Assembly (NCBI GenBank): GCA_902767065.1
Contig: CACXFW010000001.1
Location: forward strand, 1-5,257
DNA length: 5,257 nucleotides
Direction: 5' to 3'
Source of the DNA: an uncultured Lachnospiraceae bacterium
GTDB lineage: Bacteria > Bacillota > Clostridia > Lachnospirales > Lachnospiraceae
Under the pieces are notes generated by a model that was not told the DNA's origin, made no database searches, and saw nothing but the letters and a program-made list of their open reading frames with translations. A program made the position numbers and the translations under genes. This document shows positions 1 through 5,257 of the stretch, piece after piece (position 1 is the stretch's first letter; every line of letters starts with the position of its first letter).

Positions 1-1
1 C

Positions 2-82
2 GGGCCTGATCCGAGTTTTGTACTGCCGCTTACAGGCAAGCCTGACGCGTCAGATACAAAAACTCAGATCGGCCGTGAATAG
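2..82 (+). CDS. possible C-terminal fragment of an upstream gene (partial at left edge)
   Basis: The frame starting at base 2 is open from the window edge to a TAG at 80-82. It gives 26 residues, beginning GPDPSFVLPLTGKPD and ending QIGRE. The composition is hydrophilic with several Pro, Asp and Thr residues, as in many protein tails, and the codons look like those of the neighbouring genes. Nothing in it identifies a family. It would lie 95 bp upstream of the WbqC-like gene on the same strand, leaving room for a separate promoter. The same bases form nested inverted repeats (8-70), so the open frame may be accidental and the region a structured leader. Confidence is low because only 26 codons are visible. 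Confidence 0.3.
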   Translation, partial: GPDPSFVLPLTGKPDASDTKTQIGRE

Positions 83-96
83 TAACCTGTGGCCGA
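8..96 (+). repeat. nested imperfect inverted repeats upstream of the WbqC-like gene
   Basis: TTTTGTA (16-22) pairs with TACAAAA (55-61) and GAG (13-15) with CTC (63-65). GATC (8-11) pairs with GATC (67-70), with one bulged A and one C/A mismatch. Inside are a short AGGC/GCCT hairpin (34-43) and a perfect 12-bp palindrome CTGACGCGTCAG (42-53). A second stem, TCGGCC (69-74) with GGCCGA (91-96), follows directly and shares two bases with the first. No T-run follows, so this is not an intrinsic terminator. I do not recognise a known riboswitch class. It could be structured RNA, an operator region, or chance within coding sequence. Confidence 0.4.
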
Positions 97-115
97 TGAT
101 TTTGCAAAAGAATCG

Positions 116-143
116 TTGCATTCTGAGAGAAAAAGGGTATCAT
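116..143 (+). promoter_or_regulatory. candidate sigma-70-type promoter for the WbqC-like gene
   Basis: A -10-like TATCAT (138-143, five of six matches to TATAAT) follows a weak -35-like TTGCAT (116-121, three of six) with a 16-nt spacer. Transcription would begin near 150. That leaves a leader of about 28 nt containing the purine-rich ribosome binding site GAGAGGGAG (165-173), just upstream of the ATG at 178. The poor -35 match limits confidence. The alternative is read-through from a gene left of the window. Confidence 0.35.
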
Positions 144-177
144 AGGAAAGAATACTTGCAAAGAGAGAGGGAGTCGA

Positions 178-888
178 ATGAAAAAGGTAGCAATTCTCCA
201 GTCCAACTATATCCCGTGGAAGGGGTACTTTGATATCATCAACTCTGTCGATGAGTTTATCCTGTATGACGATATGCAGTACACCCGGAGAGACTGGCGA
301 AACCGCAATCAGATCAAGACAGCCAACGGACTGCAGTGGCTCACAATCCCGGTTGATTCCAAGGGTAAGTTCTTTCAGAAAATCAATGAAACAAAAGTAA
401 GCGAACACAGATGGGCCGGCGAGCATCTGCATGCTATCCGTCTATGCTACGCCCATGCTCCTTATTTCAGGGAATATGAACCCATGCTGGAAGACCTTTA
501 CGCCAAAGCGGAGGAAATGGACTATCTCAGTGAAATCAACCGCATGTTCCTGGAACAGATCTGCAAGGTTCTCGGAATCCGGACTCAGATTACCACCTCC
601 TCCGACTATCCGCTCGCTGAGGGAAAGACGGAAAGGCTGGCCCGGCTGGTGAAGTCCGCAGGCGGTTCGTGGTATCTCTCCGGACCGGCCGCAAAGGATT
701 ATATCGAGGATGAGGTCTTTGAGAAAGAAGGCGTGTCTTTGGCGTATATGAGCTACGAAGGGTACCCGGAGTACCCGCAGCTGCATGGCGAATTCATCCA
801 TCAGGTCAGCATCCTGGACCTTATCTTCATGACCGGGCCGAAGGCTCCGGAGTACATGCTGAGCTTTCAGGCTGCTGGCAGAGCCTGA
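178..888 (+). CDS. WbqC-like family protein
   Basis: A 236-residue soluble protein with no signal peptide or membrane segment, so probably cytosolic. The family hallmarks are clear: an N-terminal QSNYIPWKGYFDI block (residues 8-20), an acidic/aromatic-basic block from YDDMQYTRRDW to RNRNQIKT (30-48), WLTIPV (54-59), YLSGPAAKDYI (166-176) and a C-terminal block containing YPEYPQLHGEF and HQVSILDLIF (about 196-217). The length is normal for the family. The ATG at 178 is supported by GAGAGG seven bases upstream. WbqC-like proteins are named from O-antigen clusters and recur in polysaccharide loci, but their reaction is not established to my knowledge, so I assign none. The gene converges on the minus-strand envelope genes and ends before a terminator at 970-1010. 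Oddly, the TGA lies inside a 27-bp tandem repeat that continues open in the +1 frame to 1000. The last residues (about 231-236) may therefore be a frameshifted ending. Confidence 0.9.
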   Translation: MKKVAILQSNYIPWKGYFDIINSVDEFILYDDMQYTRRDWRNRNQIKTANGLQWLTIPVDSKGKFFQKINETKVSEHRWAGEHLHAIRLCYAHAPYFREYEPMLEDLYAKAEEMDYLSEINRMFLEQICKVLGIRTQITTSSDYPLAEGKTERLARLVKSAGGSWYLSGPAAKDYIEDEVFEKEGVSLAYMSYEGYPEYPQLHGEFIHQVSILDLIFMTGPKAPEYMLSFQAAGRA

Positions 889-955
889 TGATCTCACGCC
901 GGTGGCAGAGCCTGATGATCCCTCACCGCTGGCAGAGGCTGGTGGAGGTCTCACC
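875..955 (+). repeat. 27-bp tandem repeat, three units, spanning the WbqC-like stop codon
   Basis: Unit 1 (875-901) and unit 2 (902-928) both carry TGGCAGAGCCTGATGATC and end in a TCAC-containing tail. Unit 3 (929-955) keeps CTGGCAGAG and CTCACC but has diverged in the middle. The period is a multiple of three. In the frame starting at 875 (+1 relative to the upstream gene) the units read LAEPDDLTP, VAEPDDPSP and LAEAGGGLT, an acidic Pro-rich tail. That frame is open from 863 to a TGA at 1001-1003, inside the terminator stem. The gene's own TGA (886-888) falls in unit 1. Confidence 0.75.
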
Positions 956-969
956 GAAACAGAACCTGA

Positions 970-1010
970 AAAAACGTCAGCGACAATGCTCCATTGCCGC
1001 TGACGTTTTT
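970..1010. terminator. bidirectional intrinsic terminator between convergent genes
   Basis: AAAAACGTCAGCG (970-982) pairs perfectly with CGCTGACGTTTTT (998-1010). After a single A/C mismatch, CAATG (984-988) pairs with CATTG (992-996) around a CTC loop. The T-tract at 1006-1010 serves plus-strand transcription from the WbqC-like gene. The A-tract at 969-974 becomes a T-tract for minus-strand transcription leaving the gene that ends at 1036. Position between two convergent stop codons and symmetry fit a shared terminator. Confidence 0.9.
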
Positions 1011-1035
1011 CATTCAGCCGTATATCCGGAACTCC

Positions 1036-2721
1036 TTATTCTGAGTAGATCTGATACATCCTGTTCTCCTCATCAAAAAGACCGGCATCCCTGGCCTGGG
1101 CCTTCATATCATAGTATTCCCGAATATAGTTCAGCGTAAGGTTGATGTCATTATCGATCAGATAGACCTTCTCATTGTTGACTAAGTCACGGTACGGATT
1201 CGTGACGCCATACCGGCTGAGCACTGCCTTGTAGGCAGGACCTCCGGCAGGCCATCCGCCCAAAACGTCCATATTGGAAGCCACCCCCAGAGGAACCAGG
1301 GAGAGCGGGCCGTAACCGGGCGAGATTGCATAAAGCCCGGCTTTGGTCAGATACAGATGATCCGAATCCGAGGCCACCTGTGCGATGAAGTTCGCCGCCT
1401 GCTTCTGCTTTTCCGCCTTATTGGCAGTATTGTGCCGCCAGAATCCTGACCAATGAGCCTGGTTGACTGCGAGAAGGACCAGCGCCATGGTCCATGCATA
1501 CCGGACAGGCAGATTGAACCTATCCGGCGAGATCAGCCAGACCATAATCAGGCAGCCCGCCAGCCAGACAGGGTCGTCCACTCTCGCAAGATTGAATCTT
1601 CCCTGCAGATACAGGTAATAAAACAGGGCTGTCAGGGCAAGGAGCAGAAGGATGATTTCCACGATCCTCTTCCATCCCCGGTACCCGTGCAAAACAGCCA
1701 TGACCAGCATCACAAGGAAGCAGTAGAACATGGGGTTTTCAAACCATTTGTACGGGTAGACCCGGAAAAACTCTTTCAGGCTTTCCGGCGAGATGCTTTT
1801 TCGCTTCTGTACCTCGATCAGCGCATTCATTTTCTCAAGCGTAAACACATCCGGATCATAGAAGTTCCACTTCGAGAACAGTTTATAGGCATTGTAGGTA
1901 ATCCCCAGAGATTCATACAGCTGTGAATTCTCGTCATACTTTGGAAAACCATAATCCGTCAGCCTTGACCGGGCATCATTGATCTTTTCATACTCCGCAG
2001 ACTCCCCGGACGTTCTGTAGGCCTGTCGGTCGACCAGTCTCAATCCGAAGCAGACGGAAAAAGTCAGGGCGAAAAAGAGGAGATATCTGGCCGCACGCCT
2101 CAGAATCTGTCCTTCGGCATCTTCCTTCAGCCGAAGCAGAAGGTACAGGCCGAATACCCCCCACAGCGCAAAGATCACTTCTGCTTCCTGGTGCCGGTAC
2201 ATGTATCCGTATGCTGTGATCACCATTCCGATGATCAGTGCCGTTGCCCGGATCCTTTCCCTGGTAATCGCATAAACGACAAGAAAAAGGCCGCAGGCGG
2301 TACAAACCCCTGCCGTCCTTGTAAACTGCAGATTGATATAGGATTCCGCGGCAAAATAATTGAGCAGCGTCATCGACAGGACAATTGCCGCGCCGCTGCG
2401 GAAAACCTGCTGGATTCCCCAGAAGGCTGCCGTGAACGCGGCAAACAGCCCTGCATACTGCATCAGTCCATACCAGGGAACCATATTCGTTACGCGATAG
2501 AAAAATGCGCAGATGGATCCCAGAATCCAGTTCGGGAACAGCCAGCAGGGATCCTGAATCGGTCTGGACCGGTTGACAAACATCGCAAGATTGAAATCAT
2601 CATTGGAATCAAATTCCGGCCGCATCATGACCAGGTACACGGCCAGCATGAGAAGATTCACCATGACCGCAAACCAGACCTTTTTCCTGTTCTTTCCTAT
2701 CCATGAAACCACTGCATTCAT
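1036..2721 (-). CDS. polytopic membrane protein, GT-C glycosyltransferase-like, specificity unknown
   Basis: A 561-residue protein with about 11-12 predicted membrane segments by eye: near residues 15-33, 64-78, 85-105, 110-125, 135-152, 157-172, 180-197, 208-230, 328-347, 352-372, 384-398 and 406-420. A loop of about 95 residues (231-327) and a soluble C-terminal domain (about 425-561) follow. Just after the first membrane segment comes FDSNDDF (37-43). An acidic pair in the first outer loop is typical of GT-C transferases that use lipid-linked sugars, but the fold assignment is inference. I do not recognise a named family. ATG at 2721 is supported by AAAGGA (2736-2731) with a 9-nt spacer. 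It is the last gene of the minus-strand operon, starts 64 bp after the SGNH gene and ends at the shared terminator. In a glycopolymer locus, transfer of a sugar or modification at the outer membrane face is a reasonable guess. A polymerase or transporter cannot be excluded. Confidence 0.8.
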   Translation of the reverse strand: MNAVVSWIGKNRKKVWFAVMVNLLMLAVYLVMMRPEFDSNDDFNLAMFVNRSRPIQDPCWLFPNWILGSICAFFYRVTNMVPWYGLMQYAGLFAAFTAAFWGIQQVFRSGAAIVLSMTLLNYFAAESYINLQFTRTAGVCTACGLFLVVYAITRERIRATALIIGMVITAYGYMYRHQEAEVIFALWGVFGLYLLLRLKEDAEGQILRRAARYLLFFALTFSVCFGLRLVDRQAYRTSGESAEYEKINDARSRLTDYGFPKYDENSQLYESLGITYNAYKLFSKWNFYDPDVFTLEKMNALIEVQKRKSISPESLKEFFRVYPYKWFENPMFYCFLVMLVMAVLHGYRGWKRIVEIILLLLALTALFYYLYLQGRFNLARVDDPVWLAGCLIMVWLISPDRFNLPVRYAWTMALVLLAVNQAHWSGFWRHNTANKAEKQKQAANFIAQVASDSDHLYLTKAGLYAISPGYGPLSLVPLGVASNMDVLGGWPAGGPAYKAVLSRYGVTNPYRDLVNNEKVYLIDNDINLTLNYIREYYDMKAQARDAGLFDEENRMYQIYSE

Positions 2722-2789
2722 GTCTGTATATCCTTTGCTGTATCCTCAACAATAGCGCTCTTCGCATTTCCCATCCTGCCGCCCGTCAT
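2718..2789 (-). CDS. candidate 23-codon ORF bridging two genes
   Basis: On the minus strand, an ATG at 2789-2787 overlaps the TGA of the SGNH gene (TCATGA). The frame runs 23 codons (MTGGRMGNAKSAIVEDTAKD, then IQT) and ends in a TGA that overlaps the ATG of the membrane-protein gene (ACATGA). Both junctions are classic ATGA coupling overlaps, and an AGAAGG lies four bases before the start. The peptide resembles nothing I know and has no membrane segment. It could be a real tiny coupling ORF that carries ribosomes across the gap, or chance in a 64-bp spacer. The downstream gene has its own ribosome binding site, which weakens the need for it. Confidence 0.25.
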   Translation of the reverse strand: MTGGRMGNAKSAIVEDTAKDIQT

Positions 2790-3544
2790 GAGCCTTCTTC
2801 TGAAAGGCTCCCGGCACCGCTCTCCGGATTTAACTCCTGATTCTGATTCTGCTCCTGATTCTGATCCGCTTTCGTCACAAACCTTCTGACATACTTCAGG
2901 ATCCTCTTTCCGACAGACCATTCATAGTGGTAATTGTCCCGCATTCCCGGGGCGGAACCAGTCACCAGCCCACTCTCCATCAGCATCGTATAAGTGTCGA
3001 TATAGATTCCCTCAGGCTCGAACTGCTTCCGAAGTGCTTTATTTACGGAAATGACATTTCCATTGGAATAGGATCCGGAGTTCAGGATGGTCGGATTGAC
3101 GCTGACCACATAGAATCTCACATCCGGATACCGTTTCATCCACCACCTGTATATCTTGATGATCCTCCGGGCATTGCTCTTCGGATTGCTGTTCCCGTTC
3201 ACTCCGAGATTCAGCGCCACCGCGCACCGCCTTCTGTACTTCCTGATCATCCTTTCCACATAGGGCGTAAGCGATCCGTCCTTTCCGATCACATTGATAT
3301 TGCCGCCGTTCACCCAGCAGAAACAGTAATTGCTTCTGGCCGGCGGGCTGCCGCCCGGATAAGTGCACATCATCGTGCGCGAATCCCCGACAAAAAGTAT
3401 GACTTTCCGGTGATCCGAACTCCTGACGAAGGACTGGCTGGCCGGCTCCCCGACCCTCGTAGGTCCTGCAGGAGCATTGAAAGAAAGGCTTATTACAAGA
3501 ACACCAAGCAGGATTCTTCCAAAGATTACATTCAGTTTCTTCAA
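2786..3544 (-). CDS. secreted or anchored SGNH/GDSL hydrolase-like protein (TTG start)
   Basis: A 252-residue protein when started at TTG 3544. This start follows AGGAG (3556-3552) with a 7-nt spacer and gives a clean export signal, (M)KKLNVIFGRILLGVLVISL. An in-frame ATG at 3583 would add 13 charged residues before the signal and has no good ribosome binding site. The SGNH blocks are visible: VILFVGDSRTM with the likely nucleophile Ser55, NLGVNGNSN (112-120) supplying the block II/III Gly and Asn, and DNYHYEW with Asp203 and His206 in the DxxH position. Such enzymes hydrolyse or transfer acyl esters, often on polysaccharides. Action on the surface polymer made by this locus is inference. The C-terminus (about 226-252) is a Gln/Asn/Glu-rich low-complexity tail encoded by a short tandem repeat. 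It lies 129 bp downstream of the glycerophosphotransferase gene and is probably cotranscribed with it. Confidence 0.85.
   Translation of the reverse strand: MKKLNVIFGRILLGVLVISLSFNAPAGPTRVGEPASQSFVRSSDHRKVILFVGDSRTMMCTYPGGSPPARSNYCFCWVNGGNINVIGKDGSLTPYVERMIRKYRRRCAVALNLGVNGNSNPKSNARRIIKIYRWWMKRYPDVRFYVVSVNPTILNSGSYSNGNVISVNKALRKQFEPEGIYIDTYTMLMESGLVTGSAPGMRDNYHYEWSVGKRILKYVRRFVTKADQNQEQNQNQELNPESGAGSLSEEGS
2834..2863 (-). repeat. short tandem repeat encoding a Gln/Asn-rich tail
   Basis: On the minus strand the 12-base unit CAGAATCAGGAG occurs twice, separated by one extra CAGAAT. It is in frame within the SGNH gene and encodes the QNQEQNQNQE stretch (about residues 228-237). Such hexanucleotide repeats can change length in frame by slippage without breaking the gene. 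Confidence 0.7.
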
Positions 3545-3551
3545 ACTCTTT

Positions 3552-3556
3552 CTCCT
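3552..3556 (-). promoter_or_regulatory. ribosome binding site that sets the TTG start of the SGNH gene
   Basis: AGGAG on the minus strand, followed seven bases later by TTG (3544-3542), AAG, AAA. The ATG 39 bases upstream is preceded only by CCGAACGGAT, which lacks a Shine-Dalgarno match. Spacing and the signal peptide that results both favour the TTG. Confidence 0.75.
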
Positions 3557-3673
3557 GTGTAAATGATCGTTTATGGCTGACATATCCGTTCGGATGCCGG
3601 TCCCGTAATCGAAACTGCTTCTCCCTCCGGACTCGTACTTTCGAACGGGATCTGGCTCCTCCCTCCAACTGTT

Positions 3674-4885
3674 CTATAAAAGCTGCGGCGGCGAATCAGA
3701 GAGAAGGCCGACGATCCGCTCTGTCACCTGGCCGTCGCACGATGACATGAAGCGCTGGCGGAATTCATGCATCTTTGCCTTGTCAAACCACTCATCCGGC
3801 TCCAGAAGGCGCTCTCCCACCTCCCTCGTGCATGTCGCGACAGGGCCGGGCAGCATCTGCTCAATCGGATAATAGAATCCACGCCATTTTGTGTATTCTT
3901 CAAGATCCGGGAAGAAGAAGATCACCGGTCTTTCAAACAGGGAATATTCAAAGATAAGAGATGAATAATCCGTGATACAGACGTCGCTGACCATCAGGAG
4001 TTCTTCAATCGTCATGTCATCCGACACATCCCGGACAAAGTCCTCCAGCCCCGGAGGAAGTACCGGGCGCTTCTTCACAAAAGGATGATGCTTGCACAAA
4101 ACCAGCCAGTCCTGTGTATTCAGCATCCTCCGGATCGCGGCAAAGTCCGGAAGCTCTGGGGAGGCGGCGGTTGCCACCCTCCCGCGGAAGGTAGGCGCAT
4201 ACAGAACAACTTTGCGTTTCCTGCCTTTTTCGAAACACTCCGGGAGGATCTTTCTCAGTTTCTCCTGCGCTCTTCGAATGGCCGAAGGACGGTAGAACAC
4301 ATCGGTCCTGGCAACTCCCACCGGAAGAATCTTCTCCAGGGGCAGGGAAAAGGCATCCGCATAAGCCCATCTCACTTCCGGGCTGCTCACGGTGACTAAG
4401 GAAATATTCCGGTACAGCGGAAAACGGTCCAGCTCTTTCTTCTGGGCCCCGAATTTTTTCCCGGTCAGAGAATAGCCGAATCTCTTGAAAGCGCCGCATG
4501 CATGCCAGAGCTGTATGACCTTCGTCTGGGGACGGAGAGGAAGCGATCCGATCAGATAAGAGGAATCGTTCATGAAGATGTATTTAGCGTCAGCAAGATC
4601 CCTGATCGCCCTGAGGCTGAGCGCGCGCACAGTTTTTCTGTCCGCAAGATCCTGCTGAAGTGAAAGGCATCTGATCTCCCACTTTCCGCTCTTTTTCAAC
4701 GCATGATATACCGGAAGGAAACTGTCCGTCAGCTTCTTCTCCCGGACCTCCAGAAAGACAATCTTGTTTTCCCGGACCGCTTTCTTCCTTACAAGTCTTT
4801 TGTATCTTGAAGGATATAGAATATGAAGGGTCCAGCGTTTATAGCAGTCAGCCGCCATTTTTCTGAACAGATTTGAATCGCTCAT
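3674..4885 (-). CDS. CDP-glycerol glycerophosphotransferase family protein (TagB/TagF-like)
   Basis: A 403-residue protein of the family that transfers glycerol-phosphate (or related polyol-phosphate) from a CDP donor to a membrane-linked acceptor in teichoic acid-type polymer synthesis. Key motifs: QLWHACGAFKRFG (125-137) with the His of the WHG/WHA motif, VLYAPTFRG (227-235), KHHPF (265-269), and SDVCITDYSSLIFEYSLFER (300-319), the nucleotide-binding signature. Also present are FFPDLEEY (324-331) and RGFYYP (335-340). No signal or transmembrane segment is seen. The basic N-terminus (about 9-40) could sit on the inner membrane face, as in TagB-type enzymes. The length suits a TagB-like primase or single-domain transferase rather than the longer TagF. 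Donor and acceptor cannot be told from sequence. ATG 4885 has only a weak purine-rich GAGAATTGAGAG upstream. It appears to be the first intact gene of the minus-strand operon. Confidence 0.92.
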   Translation of the reverse strand: MSDSNLFRKMAADCYKRWTLHILYPSRYKRLVRKKAVRENKIVFLEVREKKLTDSFLPVYHALKKSGKWEIRCLSLQQDLADRKTVRALSLRAIRDLADAKYIFMNDSSYLIGSLPLRPQTKVIQLWHACGAFKRFGYSLTGKKFGAQKKELDRFPLYRNISLVTVSSPEVRWAYADAFSLPLEKILPVGVARTDVFYRPSAIRRAQEKLRKILPECFEKGRKRKVVLYAPTFRGRVATAASPELPDFAAIRRMLNTQDWLVLCKHHPFVKKRPVLPPGLEDFVRDVSDDMTIEELLMVSDVCITDYSSLIFEYSLFERPVIFFFPDLEEYTKWRGFYYPIEQMLPGPVATCTREVGERLLEPDEWFDKAKMHEFRQRFMSSCDGQVTERIVGLLSDSPPQLL

Positions 4886-4976
4886 CTCTCAATTCTCTGC
4901 CTTTCAAAAAAGTCCTGCAGTCAATCCCGTTCTATGATGATAACAGCGCCAGAACCTGTACCCGGCTCAATTCTAT

Positions 4977-5192
4977 TCAGCAATAGATTTCGTTCGCGAG
5001 TATAATAGACGCCGACAGCAATGGTACACATGTCGGCAGCATGGTCATGGCGGAAGCAAAGAATGGATGATTCGGAACACGGTACAGTGCAAAGCCGCAG
5101 GAGAGGTAAACGATGGTTCCTGCCAGTACCGCCCTGTCATCCATCTGACGGAAACGGCAGAAAACATTCCGGTAACTATTCAGCACCCCCAC
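4977..5192 (-). pseudogene. hydrophobic reading frame, possible C-terminal remnant of a membrane protein
   Basis: The minus strand is open for 71 codons from a GTG at 5192, directly after an in-frame TAA, to a TGA at 4977-4979. It contains two hydrophobic stretches, about residues 21-37 (AVLAGTIVYLSCGFALY) and 43-67, with MDDR before the first. There is no ribosome binding site, and the apparent start falls inside the right-edge hairpin region. The frame therefore looks like the 3' end of a longer membrane protein cut off by other sequence. AGTIVYL followed by a Pro-Phe-Phe segment loosely recalls C-termini of O-antigen ligase/polymerase proteins, but the likeness is too weak to assign. It ends 91 bp upstream of the glycerophosphotransferase gene. 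It may also be simply a chance open frame. Confidence 0.3.
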
Positions 5193-5225
5193 TTACTCGG
5201 AACGCTTCGCGTTCCTCATTGTGGG
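5188..5225 (-). repeat. GC-rich hairpin A with GCGAAGC cap
   Basis: GGAACGC (5199-5205) and GCGTTCC (5209-5215) form a perfect 7-bp stem around a three-base loop, which is GAA on the minus strand. Outside a 6x5 internal loop, CCCAC (5188-5192) pairs with GTGGG (5221-5225). Read on the minus strand, the internal loop AATGA/GAGTAA can stack as tandem sheared G-A pairs plus U-G and A-U. That favours the minus strand as the functional RNA or single-stranded DNA orientation. No T-run follows it, so it is not a standard terminator. Confidence 0.65.
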
Positions 5226-5256
5226 CGGTCAGAGGTGCTTCGCACCTTGCCCGCCC
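5223..5256 (-). repeat. GC-rich hairpin B with the same GCGAAGC cap (right edge)
   Basis: AGGTGC (5233-5238) and GCACCT (5242-5247) form a perfect 6-bp stem around the same three-base loop as hairpin A. GGGCGG (5223-5228) pairs with CCGCCC (5251-5256) outside it. Its outer stem shares GGG (5223-5225) with that of hairpin A, so the two outer stems are mutually exclusive. The element runs to the window edge and may continue beyond it. Confidence 0.65.
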
Positions 5257-5257
5257 C

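Noticed and set aside
442..954. Minus-strand ORF of 170 codons opposite the WbqC-like gene
   Set aside because: It is a shadow of a clearly recognised family gene. Its Ser/Gly-rich start comes from the tandem repeat.
875..955. Tandem repeat considered as a CRISPR array
   Set aside because: The units are directly adjacent without spacers and diverge by unit three.
888..1139. Plus-strand ORF starting with an ATG that overlaps the WbqC-like stop (TGATG), 83 codons
   Set aside because: It runs through the terminator hairpin and antisense into the end of the membrane-protein gene, and its RWQ-rich start is just the tandem repeat read in another frame.
1453..2706. Plus-strand ORFs opposite the membrane-protein gene (1453-1926 and 2191-2706)
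   Set aside because: They are His/Gln/Arg-rich antisense shadows of transmembrane-coding sequence, without family motifs.
2718..2921. Longer 67-codon version of the small bridging ORF
   Set aside because: The extra N-terminal part is a Ser/Glu-rich shadow of the Gln/Asn repeat in the SGNH gene. Only the 23-codon version has the overlap arrangement.
3039..3668. 209-codon minus-strand ORF overlapping the SGNH gene
   Set aside because: It is highly charged with no recognisable motif, and lies in another frame of a gene that has catalytic motifs and a signal peptide.
4987..5073. Plus-strand stretch reading SNGTHVGSM, reminiscent of the subtilase His motif
   Set aside because: The open frame is only about 29 codons, has no start or other protease motifs and no preceding domain, so it is a chance match.

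Overview
The window looks like part of a cell-surface polysaccharide or teichoic-acid-like glycopolymer locus from a Gram-positive bacterium. A clostridial (Lachnospiraceae-like) host of moderate GC is my best guess. It rests on the TagB/TagF-type glycerophosphotransferase, the style of the multispanning envelope protein and the secreted SGNH protein. No rRNA, tRNA or marker gene is present to confirm the taxon.

Layout, left to right. Positions 1-177 hold a possible C-terminal end of an upstream gene, nested inverted repeats and a plausible sigma-70-type promoter. Positions 178-888 (+) encode a complete WbqC-like family protein. Its stop codon lies inside a 27-bp tandem repeat that stays open in the +1 frame. 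A strong, nearly symmetrical hairpin at 970-1010 serves as a terminator between the convergent gene sets.

From there to about 4885 everything is on the minus strand, transcribed right to left. The order is a CDP-glycerol glycerophosphotransferase family enzyme (4885-3674), a secreted or membrane-anchored SGNH/GDSL hydrolase-like protein that probably starts at a TTG codon (3544-2786), a tiny 23-codon ORF that overlaps both neighbours by ATGA (2789-2718), and a large polytopic membrane protein with GT-C-like features (2721-1036). The three main genes have short gaps and no terminator between them, so they are probably one operon.

Positions 4886-5257 hold no intact gene that I can support. There is a 71-codon hydrophobic minus-strand reading frame, perhaps the degraded end of a membrane protein. 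The right edge carries two tandem GC-rich hairpins, both capped by the same GCGAAGC core (minus strand).

Working model, by inference: the glycerophosphotransferase adds polyol-phosphate units to a cell-wall glycopolymer at the cytoplasmic face of the membrane. The polytopic protein may act on lipid-linked glycan at the outer face. The SGNH protein may add or remove acyl groups outside the cell. The WbqC-like protein is a cytosolic accessory of unknown chemistry often found in such clusters. The least explained parts are the hairpin pair at the right edge and the repeat across the WbqC stop codon.
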